A program made the translations under genes and the position numbers. Under the pieces are notes generated by a model. That model was not told the DNA's origin and did no database searches. It saw only the letters and a program-made list of their open reading frames with translations. This document shows positions 25,895 to 37,081 of a stretch of DNA of 64,000 nucleotides, in pieces. The stretch spans positions 3,229,001 to 3,293,000 of the forward strand of contig OU612066.1 of NCBI GenBank assembly GCA_914767715.1. Reading direction: 5' to 3'. How positions within the stretch are numbered: the stretch's first letter is position 1; each line of letters opens with the position of its first letter. This DNA is from Membranipora membranacea (taxonomy: Eukaryota > Bryozoa > Gymnolaemata > Cheilostomatida > Membraniporidae).

Positions 25895-28800
25895 TCATTC
25901 ACTACGGTTTTGATAATTTTGTTTTCTCCTGACTAACCAGCTACCAGAGAAGAGAGACTCCATCTCCTCTAAAGACCTGCCTCGAGTCTCCGGTAAAAAT
26001 AGGTAAAAATATACGATACCTACCACTCCGAACGAGGCATAGAGGTAAAAGGCACCTACAAAATAAATATACAATCATATCTCTATGTAATAATTTGAGA
26101 GACTGAGTTGTTTTCTAAAGCAGCATATTATTTCTCTTATAACCTAGATTATAATAGTCACTGCATATCATAGCATAGCAGTCATTGGACAAGATTCAGG
26201 CAGTCTCATGAAGCATTGACTGCTGCTCTTGTAGACCGATGAGATAGTGTTCATAGCTTAGACATCGATTATTTTGATGGCATGTCACTCTTACCATGTC
26301 TAGTGATGGATTCAGATAGGGATAAGAATGTCATAGAGATTAGGAGATTAAAACTCCAGTTAGTAAAAGTAGCCACTGAGTTACTAAAACTTCTCGCCCA
26401 TAGTGGATAAATCTCAGAGTTAATAGTCCATGGCATCGGTCCCATACCTACCAACAACGACAATAAAACAAAACAAAAATACCAGAAAAAAAATACATCG
26501 CATTAGCATAGAGACAGAATGCTTTACAGCCACCAATACTTGTGATAAGGACACACACTCTCTCTCTTATTCCTAGTTTTAAAGCATCCATGAAATAAAC
26601 ATATAATTAATCAGAGGAACTGCTTCAGCCTATAAGCTTCAAAATGAGCCCAAGAACAGCTCAATTGATCAATTAGGACTGAAGTTATGACTGATCAAAG
26701 TAAGGCCTCACTGACGCTCGCTCGCCTTGCGCAGGGGGTGTGATGTCATAGACATGCATTTTGCGTATGTCTACCATTAGAAACTTTGGACTCATGTGAT
26801 TTCGTCGAGATTGGATGAAACGAGTTGAAATCCAACATAGCTCTTGTTATAATAGAGATTAACCCAAATCAAAAAGTTGTGGGAGATTAACGCATTTTTT
26901 GTCGTGGAAAAAAGGTGGTTTCACTTTAACAGTTTCATATACGAAAAATTTCAAACATTGGACAAAAACCCTGATGTGACCTCACACCCAGGCTTTCTGA
27001 TATAACGAGCGAATATTGAAAGGGTCTACTTCAATACCTCATAACACAGCTTGTAGTGGTCCAAGAGGGTCAATTGTGGGCTTGTTTTGAAGCTGATTAG
27101 CTGGCGAAACAGCTTTGATTATATCAATCTTAATTTCATGGATGCTTTTAGCCATAGTTATGAGCAAAGACTGTCAATATTGTGACTGTATTTTAGTGGT
27201 GTTCACAAGGGGGAAGGCGCTCTGCTATCAAACATGTCTATTGTCTACCATGTTTAAAGTGTTTAATTCTGAAAGAGATAATTAGCAACAGTCAAATCTT
27301 GTACTCCATTGTATATAATTGAGACTCATCTTATTTGTGTTTTATGAAACTTACCTGGAGAGAAACAGGCCAGATATAGCACCATTCCTAGAACTGCCAT
27401 CCAGGCGTATGGAGTCGGGCAGTAGTTATATGCCCATGAGTAGCCTGAGTTCTTACTATCCATACAGAACCCAGAGAGGGGCTCTTCATGATGCGATGCT
27501 GATGCACATGTTGTGTTTCCGAATTCAAACCTGGACTCTTGTTTTTGATAGCAGAACCCACAGCCTTTATCCTCTATACACAGACCACATGTACTGTAAT
27601 AAAGAGATCATTCAGGTATGAAAGAAAAAAGACTCCCGGTGAAAAAATAATTCTGAGCTAATCTCAGATTTATCACATGGAAGCAAAATGGGAGTTAGAC
27701 ATGAACCAATGTGACAAAGCCATATAGTCTAGCTTGGCACAGCCTGGGTACATGACTATAACTTAACTTATGAAATTAATTGGTAAGCTATTCATATTTC
27801 TTTATGGTTGAGAAGACGGATACTTACGAGTAAGCGCATGGATCGTCTGCTATGTTATTTTTGAGGACTACAGGTGGAGCATTTATAGACTCTACCTGGA
27901 AGGCTACTCCCATCACAACCAGACTTATAGTAACACCTGCAGACAAAGAAAGCAACAACTTCTAACAAAACTATAATTGTCTGTGAGCCAGAGCCATGTC
28001 CCGTATATGACAACAAAACATAACACTAGGTACATCGGTGCTAGGTACATCGGTGCTACACGAGCACAGCACAGCTGCACTAGGTACATCGGTGCTACAC
28101 GAGCACAACACAGCTGCCAACATTGTTGTCATTTGAAAGTGAAGTTTTATCTCATCCTGCAGTTATTATTTCTTGATTATCGCATCTTGAAAGTTGGATT
28201 GGTAGTTATCATCACCTGTTCGATTATAAAGCGACTGGTAGATCAGTCTACTAATACAGAAGGCTGGTCCTGATGCAACAAATACAAATTGGAGTCCACG
28301 CTCCCCAATGATAAAAGCTAATAGAAATATTTTAGCACTGACCTATAAGACTTGCAAGGAATAGGGGCCTGCGTCCAATCCGCTCCACAAGGCCGATACC
28401 GATAAAGGTAAATATAAAGTTAAAGAAGGCAGTCAGTGATGCGTACCATATAGCCTGGCAGTTATCATCTATACCGGACATTTTAATTATAGAAGCACTG
28501 TAATACCTGTAACAGTAATGATAATAAAACAATACCAGTTATATATCTACAAATACTGTAATACCTGTACCAATATAATAACACAATACCCGTAATATAT
28601 ACATAAATACCATCATATCTGTGTTTGGGCATACAAAGTTAACCTATAACTCATATAGTCATTGCATACTGTCTGAGTTTTATATTGCTCATGTATGTCC
28701 AAACAGAAGTTGCCTCTTTTGCCTTGTTGGACGAACATATATTGTATGAAAATCAGATAATATGTGTGCATTTAACTTCATGGTCCAAAATATAACTGAA

Positions 28801-31800
28801 CCATGTTTCGGGAGAATCATTTAACATTATAAAATATAAATTGGACTGTGTATATTACAAGTTTAGTAGGGTATGCTGACCCCTTATCTGCCGAGTTGAC
28901 GACTTCAGACAGTGAGTTGTTACAATGGAACCAGATAAATAGCATCATTGATTGATTGTATTGCCATCACCAACTGTAAATGTTGTGAGAAAAATGTTGC
29001 TGGTACACATACTCTGCTTGTGAAAATAGCGAAGTTGCCTTGCATGCAGAAGTATGACTACAAATAGACAGTTTTCTGAGCTCTTATTTATGCATCAATT
29101 CGGAGTTGTCCTCTCTCCAGTTTGGTACTTTTAACCCACGCCGCATAGGAAATACCTGCTGAAAGAGGGTTATATTGAAAACCGCTTATGTTAGGATAAA
29201 AATGAGTTTTGATTCAGAGTCTGCGCCATTGAAAACCCTGTGAGACGAGGTTTCCAAATCATCGGAGGCTTGAATGTTGATAAATCTTAATTTTAGTGAC
29301 TAAACTCATGAAAGATTCTGCCAAATTGTCCGCAAAACAGGTAGAAAATGCTGTAATTGACTATCCAAATACTAAAATTATTTCCCAAGCCCATGTCCAT
29401 ATGAGTTTTCAATGTTGCAGATTCAGAATCAAAAATAATTTTTATCCTATTATAAGCAGTTTTCAAGATAACCATCTTTTCAGCACGTTTTTCCTATGCG
29501 GCGTGGGTTAAAAGTACCAAACTGGAGAGAGGACAACTCCTAACTGAGGCATAAATAAGAGCTCAGAAAACTGTCTTGTATTAGAGATATAAACGCACAT
29601 GTGCCGCAAAAAGCAGTCATTCTCTCAGGCAGCTCAATATTTGGGGTGTCATATCTAAGCTACAGGTGAAGATATTACCTGCCCTCCATACTCACATTAT
29701 AGTGTTGATACCGGTGATTTGCTGGAATAGCTGCAGAGAACAGCCAATTATCAGAGCTCGTCTGACAGGGGGATTAGTGAACACTTTGACAAATACAAAC
29801 TGATCACCAACTTTACGCTTGGCTTCTTTTTCTTCATCACAAGCTGCCTTAATCGCCTTATACTCATCATCGACATCCACCACGCCCCGTAACCTCCGCA
29901 ATACCTGAAAGAAAAGAGCAGTCTAGGGATTCATGACACAGCAAGAGCAAGGGAATGTGAAAAGAAAACGTGAGAAATCTTGTCAGCTCATTCTATCATG
30001 GACACTGGTCACATGGATCTCATCTTGTTTGAATTTCTATAGTTTGGCGGAAAAATTGGTAGGTATCATTAAAAATTCGTTTGACCAGCACTATAGTAAT
30101 AATGATAGATTTTACTCACGATAATGGCGACTTGATTTTTCCCTTGATCTACGAGCCATCTAGGACTTTCAGGCATAAATAAGAATCCTATGAACTGTAT
30201 AACAGCAGGGACAGTAGCCAAACCGAGCATCCACCTGCAAAAAGAGCATGGATGTCAGGACTGTAAATAATACACAGTCTAAACTAAATGAATGGCCAAG
30301 CTCTAGCACCACCAAACCCAAACCAGGGCAAATTAATATACGCTGTTAGCTGGAGGGACATTAAAAGCAAAATTAAAACGACCATTTTACAAAATTAGCA
30401 GAACTAATTGCACTAATCGTATTTACAGTGATCAATATTAACCAACACCAAGCTGTCCAAAGTCTTACAAAAGAGCGTGGTAACTTTTTATATTAATCAC
30501 AGAAATAATGTCAAGCTTGAAACAAGGAGACGAGTTGACCCAAACAGCTCTGAGAGAGATTGTGTGACATTCAACCATCATTATGCTTGATAATGAAATG
30601 TAACAAAATCCAAATAGGAGACGTTTGGGTTCAACGTTGAGGAGCATGGTGTAGAAAGAAAGTGTTCGCACGTTAGAAAAGAGAATATTTGATTAGATTT
30701 TAGGCACCCAATGTTATAACCGAGAAGACACAAGCACAGAATCACATGGCACCAAACTATGATATTACCTCCAGCCTGATTGTACGTTACAGAAAGCTCC
30801 TGCTGTGAGCCCAGAAGTCAACTGGCCGAATGTGATAGCCATGTTCATGAGGGTGACCAGTTTACCACGCATGTGTCTGGCACTACATTCACTCACATAC
30901 ACAGGTACGGTACATGACACTATCCCTACAGATAAATTATATCATTATTTCCCCTGTTAGAAGGCATGCTTGCAAAATCAGTTTGCTAACTCTGCAACAT
31001 CAATCCATGCCAAGTCACCACAACCTCCATATTGATGCAGTTGATTTTCATAGGTTGCTGAGAATTTTAGTAGGCTATATATGCACGATGAGTAGCCTGA
31101 GCACCCCCCCCCCCCCCAAATCTTGCCTCGCCCGACGGTTCCCTGGCTCTATATGTACGATGAGTTGTATTACTCGGATGGATTGATGTTGTCGAGTTAT
31201 AGAATAATATAAAGGCGGACTTACCGCCAGCCCTCAGGTACAGTACAGAATGCACCTGATGTTATAGTGGATATAAAGAGTCCACCTCCTATAAACGCCT
31301 GATTGAGAGATACCAATCTACCACGTAGGTGGGGAGGAGTGGTCTCTGCTATGTATATCGGCACTGTCATACTAGTTATACCTGTAGTATCACAAGCGCA
31401 CAAACTTAGCAAATCGCACTGAAACTTACACAATAAAGAGGATAAAACTCATTTTGAACTTTACAATACCACGTTATATCATGACCTGATCATCCTGATA
31501 TGAAATGTTCCATTGACTGTCTGCTCATCTGGAAGCCTTCCTATTTTTTGATTTCCTATCAAGTTGGATTGAATCGGAGCTAAGATTCAATTCCTTGTAT
31601 TTTTATTTGAGTTAGGCCTATAAGTTAATAAGAGCACGTCTACATGATAAAATAAACCCAGGACTCAGAGGGTTGGTGAGTTTCAGTTTTTTAAATTCTA
31701 TACATAGATTATCATAGACAGTTTTCTGAGCTCTGATTTAGGCCTCAATTTGGAATTGTCCTCTCTCCAGTTTGGTACTTTTAACCCATGCCGCATAGGA

Positions 31801-33565
31801 AAAACGTGCTGAAAAGAGAGTTATGTTGAAAACCGCTTATAATAGGATAAAAATTGTTTTTGATTCAAAATTATAGCATTTTCTGCCAGTTTTGCGGACA
31901 ATTTGGCAGAATCTTTCAAGAGTTTCGTCACTAAAATTAAGACTAATCAACAGTCAAGCCTCAAATGATTTAGAAACACTGTCTCCCAGGGTTTTCAATG
32001 TTGCAGACTCTGAATCAAAAATCATTTTTATCCTAGCATCAGCGGTTTTCAATATAACCCTCTGTCAGCAGGTTTTTCCTATGCGGCGTGGGTTAAAAGT
32101 ACCAAACTGGAGAGAGGACAACTCCGAATTGGGGCATAAATAAGAGCTCAGAAAACTGTCTATTGGGGGTCATGCAGAAATGATGTGAAATTGAAATTTA
32201 GATTCAGTGATTTTTCAATTAGTTAGTTAAATTTAAACACCAATGGACAACATTTACCTCATTGCAGCATTTTAAACTACTGACCTATCCCGATGCCCAG
32301 TATGAATCTTCCTATGACTAGAGTAGGTTTGTCCTCAGCAGCAGCTAGAACTATGGCTCCGATAACAAATACAGAACTGGCTACCAGTGTAGTCGGCTTT
32401 CTCCCAATCTTATCATTCAGTACACCACCAACTATAGCAAATATAGCCGCTGCGGCAACTACAACAACAAAATCACTCATATACACTGCCTCACTGAGCT
32501 AGATCGACATCGCGTATAAATAGGCCTACAGATTGAATATATTGCAAACATTTTTGGAAAGGAAAAAGTATTTTGTTGCACATCACATTATTGAAATCTG
32601 TATCATATATGTAATCAGAAATGCGAATCAAGTGGAATGATTAATAAGACAGCCTTGCTTTGAAAATTTGATCCAAAATATACAGATATCTAAGGTACAC
32701 CGAATTTTCCTTCGATACCTTGGAGTTTAAGAAGATAAGACTTCAAAAGTAAATAAGATAACCAGTGATAATGATACGGAGTGTAGATCACAATAAGAAA
32801 GTGTCGATAATTAGTGTTTGTACTGTATAATAATAAAACTTACTTGTGATGCTCACAAATAGTTCTTTCTCCACAGTTGTGAGTTTAAACTCTTCCGTTA
32901 AGGGCAGGGTGGCCCCAGCAACCACTCCTGTGTCATAGCCAAACAGGAAGCCACCGATAGCTGAGAGTAGAGTGAGGATATACACATACCACGGTGTGCT
33001 AGGTAGAGCGGTGGTCGTGGTTCTAATAGTCAGTCCCTCATCATCAACCTGATAATATCAAATTATAGAGGTTACTGATGAGGTCATTACAGACCGGACA
33101 GTGCTATGTGGCAGTTTGAGAAGCAAGCAGAGACATTATACTTTGTAAGAGTTAGACACCAGAATTCCTTTTTTTTCAATAATGCTGTTACCAATAATGT
33201 GGTCTTTTTCTGCTGAACCATCTGTATTATTTAATGATAGACAAAACACATGTCTCCTGGCTTGCCTAACATTCTTACAGTGGTAATAAATTCAATTTAT
33301 TAAGCTAAGAGTTAGATGTCTCTCTAACTCCTTGATCTCAGTGATGAAGATCTCATATCTAAATACAAACATTTAAATAGGGTACGTATTCATTGGAAGG
33401 ACATGGAAATGACAAATCCAGCAGCATGTTTTGCTCAGAAGTTATACCTACATATGCACTTACCTTATTTGTGTTTGAATCTCCCTCAAGCTCCGTGCCA
33501 AAATCCTGGTCTAGAAGTGGGATCTCATCATTGGCACATAGGCCAGTAGTCATCATTCCACCCAT
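25895..33565 (-). CDS. SLC2A13-like proton/myo-inositol cotransporter, paralogue 2
   Basis: HMIT-type transporter, 595 aa. Exons on the complement: 33464-33565, 32844-33048, 32285-32458, then 31225-31381 or 30769-30925, 30120-30234, 29696-29904, 28343-28506, 27828-27936, 27355-27593, 26295-26447, 25895-26055. Hallmarks: [99 protein letters not shown]. It faces paralogue 1 tail to tail with 885 bp between stops. Four later exons match paralogue 1 in length (157, 164, 109, 153 nt), but the early introns differ. The acidic tail of paralogue 1 is missing. The ATG lies just inside an acceptor (TTTATTTTTAG), so an upstream 5'UTR exon is expected. Confidence 0.92.
28026..28118 (+). repeat. Short tandem repeat in transporter-2 intron 7
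   Basis: The block CTAGGTACATCGGTGCTACA followed by CGAGCACARCACAGCTGC occurs twice. It is preceded by an extra partial copy of its first half. The unit is about 50 bp. Confidence 0.7.
29066..29577. mobile_element. TA-flanked foldback MITE (family FB-TA), copy A
   Basis: About 510 bp with long inverted arms starting TAGACAGTTTTCTGAGCTC and ending in the complement. The arms include TTGTCCTCTCTCCAGTTTGG and CGCCGCATAGGAAA. A central block of about 150 bp has no useful ORF. It lies in the intron between transporter-2 exons 6 and 7. A TA dinucleotide at the left boundary and the palindromic design suggest a Tc1/mariner-type non-autonomous element (inference). Confidence 0.8.
30769..30925 (-). 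CDS. Alternative exon 4b of transporter 2
   Basis: A 157-nt exon encoding [28 protein letters not shown] and on to [10 protein letters not shown]. It has the same length, phases and register as exon 4a, and the 299-bp intron between them is unremarkable. It keeps the conserved Glu-x6-Arg motif and the Gly after it but replaces Pro-Pro of the loop with Ala-Arg and adds two cysteines. Using both copies (314 nt) breaks frame, so the two should be mutually exclusive. Confidence 0.88.
31225..31381 (-). CDS. Alternative exon 4a of transporter 2
   Basis: A 157-nt exon encoding [28 protein letters not shown] and on to [10 protein letters not shown], covering TM4, the cytosolic loop and TM5. The acceptor is at 31382-31383 and the donor at 31223-31224. 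It completes a Gly codon on entry and leaves two bases of an Arg codon, exactly like exon 4b. It is the closer match to paralogue 1 ([13 protein letters not shown]) and probably the ancestral form. Confidence 0.88.
31715..32162. mobile_element. TA-flanked foldback MITE (family FB-TA), copy B
   Basis: About 448 bp, closely similar to copy A, with arms of about 170 bp. It is bounded by TA on both sides (TAGACAG...CTGTCTA), consistent with a TA target duplication. It sits in the intron immediately upstream of the alternative exon pair 4a/4b of transporter 2. Confidence 0.85.
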
Positions 33566-33603
33566 CAGTCTAAAAATAAACACGACAGGTATTTCGCGCT
33601 AAA

Positions 33604-33970
33604 AATGTGTCCGGTAAGTGGCCATCCGCTACACATCTCTGTAAATTGGCCATCCACTTATGACAATAATACCCATCCGGCAGTGCTAACTGGCCATCCA
33701 TTTCACCTAGTATTAATCTCAAAATGTGACTGTCATGAATCTATCCGGATGGCCATTTGGCAACTGTTGGTCGGCAAGTACACATTGAAATGGGATTGAT
33801 GCAGTAATCATTTGCTGTAACCGTCTCATCCAGTCACCACTATGATCAATGTTTACAACCCATCCTCCTCTATTAGCCGGCTCTGTCAAATTTGCATCCG
33901 GATGGGTCATAAGCAACAGTAGTGCGTATTTGGCCGCATCTGGCTGTTGTCCGGATGCCTACCTACTATC
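33604..33970 (+). repeat. Unnamed repeat R4, plus-orientation copy
   Basis: Rich in TGGCCATCC / CATCCGGATGG words. Blocks such as CACATCTCTGTAAA, GGCAGTGCTAAC, TTTCACCT and GGCAACTGTTGGTC recur in reverse orientation at about 36690-36893. This makes it one arm of a widely spaced inverted pair around a LINE remnant. No ORF. Confidence 0.65.
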
Positions 33971-34490
33971 AATGTAATATATGGCAACGACTGGACGCTA
34001 CACAGATATCGGGTATTGCCAGTTAGGCCCTAGGCGTCTCGTTGGGTTCTTAGTTTAGTATCCTGCTGTTCATTCCCTCTGTCAATGCTAAGCCCTCATT
34101 GACATTATATATGAAATAGGCTGAGAAAGAGCACTGAGCAATTCTGGAGAGATGTTCCTAACTGAGTAACTTTTCTTTTAATGAATAATAATCATCACTT
34201 CATCTCTTTGGGGTGCCTGAAGTTAATGTTTGCTCTATGCTATCACTTGTTTGTCATGTATACTGTAGCCTACCTACCTATCTATTAATAATTGGTCCAA
34301 GGAGTAACTGTTACTCCTAGTCCTAGTTCCTCAACTTATAATAAATAATAATATAATATAATGCAGAAGTTAACATGTTATATATAGTTGCTTTATATTT
34401 GATCAGAGATTTTAAAAATTATTCAAAATCTATATTATTGATCTTTGGATATAAAAACAAAAAAGTGGAATCGAGAGTGACTTTTAAACA

Positions 34491-35415
34491 TTATGATAGA
34501 AAATGAGTGGAAACTTCTATCGGAGTTCGGTTCGAGTGGATGGTGGTATGGGCAGGTCTAGGCGGGCGGATCTCCGAGGGGGCGGATCTCCGAGGGGGTG
34601 CTGCAGGAGTATAGCTATGGGCTAGCTGGTGGAGAAAATGTTCAGGGCTGCCCATGATGCGATTGATGTAACTCTTGCTGGTGTCTTCGAGTAGAGTGAG
34701 AATGGGCACTATTTCGGCTGTTTGAACGCGTTCATCGTAGTCTCGGCTGCTTGGGTCCATGATCTTCAGAGCTAAGTTTCCTAGTCTTATTAGCCGCAGT
34801 CTCTGCTCACCGGTTGTGAATGAGTACCAGGACGGGCAGGCGTAAAGGATGATTGGTCGACTGCATGTTGTGTAGAACTTTCTCATGATGTGTGTCGGTA
34901 CTCCTGATCTCTTCAGGAGGTCTAGTAGTGAGTACACAAGACCACGGGTTTTCTTTATAACATGATCCACGTGATCTTTGAATGTCAGATGTTCATCAAT
35001 AAGAAACTTTGGTGCTGGTCTCGTTTGAGATCTGCTCACCATTCATTGTGAAGGTGGGTGCTTCAGGGACGAAGTTGTTGTGGATGTTAGCGATGGACAT
35101 GGTGACAGACTTCTTCGGATTAGCGATCATGTTGTGGTTGCTGCACCATCTAGTGGTCTCGTCGATGGCGGTCTGAAGATTGTTGTTGGCGTCGGAGGTG
35201 TGGTTTGGTGTGAGAGTAATGTCGTCGGCATATTTGATGGTTTCAGTTGAGGTCACAGGTCTACTCCAAAACCTGGGATTTTGGCAATGTTTGACTGCCC
35301 CCCTTGGTTTTGGAGTAGACCTGTGGTTGAGGTAGTAGTGGCAACAATGAACTCCCTCTAGGAAGTTCATTGGTGGCAAGAGTGTTGTTTTATTGGGTAA
35401 AGCACTACAGAACAC
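34491..35415 (-). pseudogene. Non-LTR retrotransposon reverse transcriptase, degraded fragment
   Basis: The minus strand encodes an RT palm with the catalytic box IKYADDITLT, then WCSNHNMIANPKKS. After a frame change near 35000-35042 come FLIDEHLTFKDHVDHVIKK and YTTCSRPIILYACPSW, the usual LINE thumb/C-terminal region. It stops near 34491. The upstream GVPQGSVLGP block and the whole N-terminal half are missing. An 18-bp hairpin (35256-35273 with 35306-35323) interrupts the sequence just before the YADD part. Frame break and truncation show it is dead. Confidence 0.85.
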
Positions 35416-36536
35416 CTTTATGAAAGAAGAAACTTATCTGCAAAACATTGCCAAATGAAAAATTGGAATGTATAACAGCTGCATATTTTGAATGTCAATG
35501 TGGCATTGAAGGAGCTAACTTACTTTTAGAATCTAGCTGAGCATCTCTCTGACTGTCTGAAGATTTTACTTCAGTCAATGAGATGTTCACAATATCTTGA
35601 TGAGTACGATAGCTAATACAAACACATCAATGTTTTGTAAAGCGTTAGTGGATAACCTAACAAATGCAGGTAAAATATGTTATTAGTATTCAAACTCATT
35701 TTATGCTTAGCCAGTCATTGGCTTGAAGACTACAATAATCAATTCTAGATTATAAGAAAATTGACACAAAAAGAGCTTCAAAGATTCATAACCAAGCATA
35801 TCAAGTACATTCATGTAGCTGCTGCAATTAAAAAGTCCCCTTGCTATAGAATCAAAGATTTAGAGTTGATGGAATGAAGCTATTTCTACATGCATTCATG
35901 ATCTGGTCCTCTCAGCTAGGAGTAACAGACAGGTGACTGTAGTGTATAGTAGTGTTACACTCCTTCTTGCCATATGTTGAAACTTTAGTTTCTTTGGAAT
36001 AAGGAAAAATGGGTTATCATTGTTCTTGGATATTTCTGGCTTAGGGCCAGGGTCACTGAGAGACTTATGAAATGAACTGGCAATTCGACAACACAAATTA
36101 TAATTGTCAGGCATTGGCATAACAAGTGAAACAACAGAACTGATTGGCACACTCCTCTGTTGAAGTCTGAGAATAGCAGACTTCGAAGGCCTTGGCCACA
36201 CATAGTTGTTCTCATCTTTTTCATCATGTGGATCAGGGGTACATCCATTTTCCAGCTACTGTACCGGGCAGGGCAGCCGAATGTAATTGTTATGTAAACT
36301 GTGTGATGATCGCTTGGTGCGGCTACGCCAAGAACCCATACATCCGCTGGATGCCCGTTTAGCAGCTGTTTATACACCCGTTTAGATGCCAAATAAGCAT
36401 CTGGTTGGCATCCTGACAACAGCAGTCGGATGCCAAATCGGTATCCGGGTGCTTGAAACGCATTCAGACACAAATTTGATAGAGGCGGATGAGATCGTAA
36501 CAGTGGTTGATGGGTTGTAGACACCAATCATCGGGG

Positions 36537-36735
36537 CGACATACCCAGCTGGCTGGGGTGGTTACAGCAAATATTACTGCTCTAATCCCACCTGGATGGG
36601 TTTATTGCACCAAATATTACTTTTCCAACCCCATCCGGATGGGTTCATTGCACGAAATATTACTTTTCCAAGCCCATCTGGAAGGGTTTGTTGCAGCAAA
36701 TGCTCCAAACCCATCCAGATGGGACCAACAGTTGC
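36537..36735 (+). repeat. 43-bp tandem repeat adjoining R4
   Basis: Three to four degenerate units with the recurring core CAAATATTAC (at about 36568, 36611 and 36654) and CATCYGGATGGG. The period is close to 43 bp. The same words occur in inverted order within R4 near 33790-33910. Confidence 0.65.
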
Positions 36736-36893
36736 CAGATGGCAATCTGAATGTGTTCATGACAATCACACTGCGTAGTTGATACAAGGTGAAAAAGATG
36801 GCCTGTTAGCACTGCCGAATAGGTTGTTGCTAAAGCGGATTGCCCTTTTACAGAGATGTGTGGATGGCTGCATACCGGACCCAATTTTAGCAC
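36690..36893 (-). repeat. Unnamed repeat R4, minus-orientation copy
   Basis: Inverted partner of 33604-33970 (complement reads GGTCCGGTA...CACATCTCTGTAAA...GGCAGTGCTAAC). The two copies bracket about 2.7 kb that includes the dead LINE fragment. Confidence 0.65.
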
Positions 36894-37081
36894 CACACTA
36901 AGTACATAAACCTATGGCATGTCACTTCTTCTAGGTACAAAATTTCCTTTGTAGAAATGTTTTTATTGATCCATATATTATTAAATGAATTTATGCGCTA
37001 GTTTGGTGTATGTTGCGCCTTAGATACCTGTGCAGTCATTCCTATACTCTTTTTACTCCATTCTTATTTGATTTAGGTGAA

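Noticed and set aside
32277-32486. Translation start at the ATG at 32486 for transporter 2
   Set aside because: A strong acceptor (TTTTGTTGTTGTAG) before 32458 joins exon 2 in frame and gives the expected sequence at the family position. The ATG-containing stretch is intron.
33566-33583. Longer N-terminus of transporter 2 starting MFIFRL
   Set aside because: It would need a GTG start and reads through a clear splice acceptor. ATG at 33565 is the first AUG in the exon.
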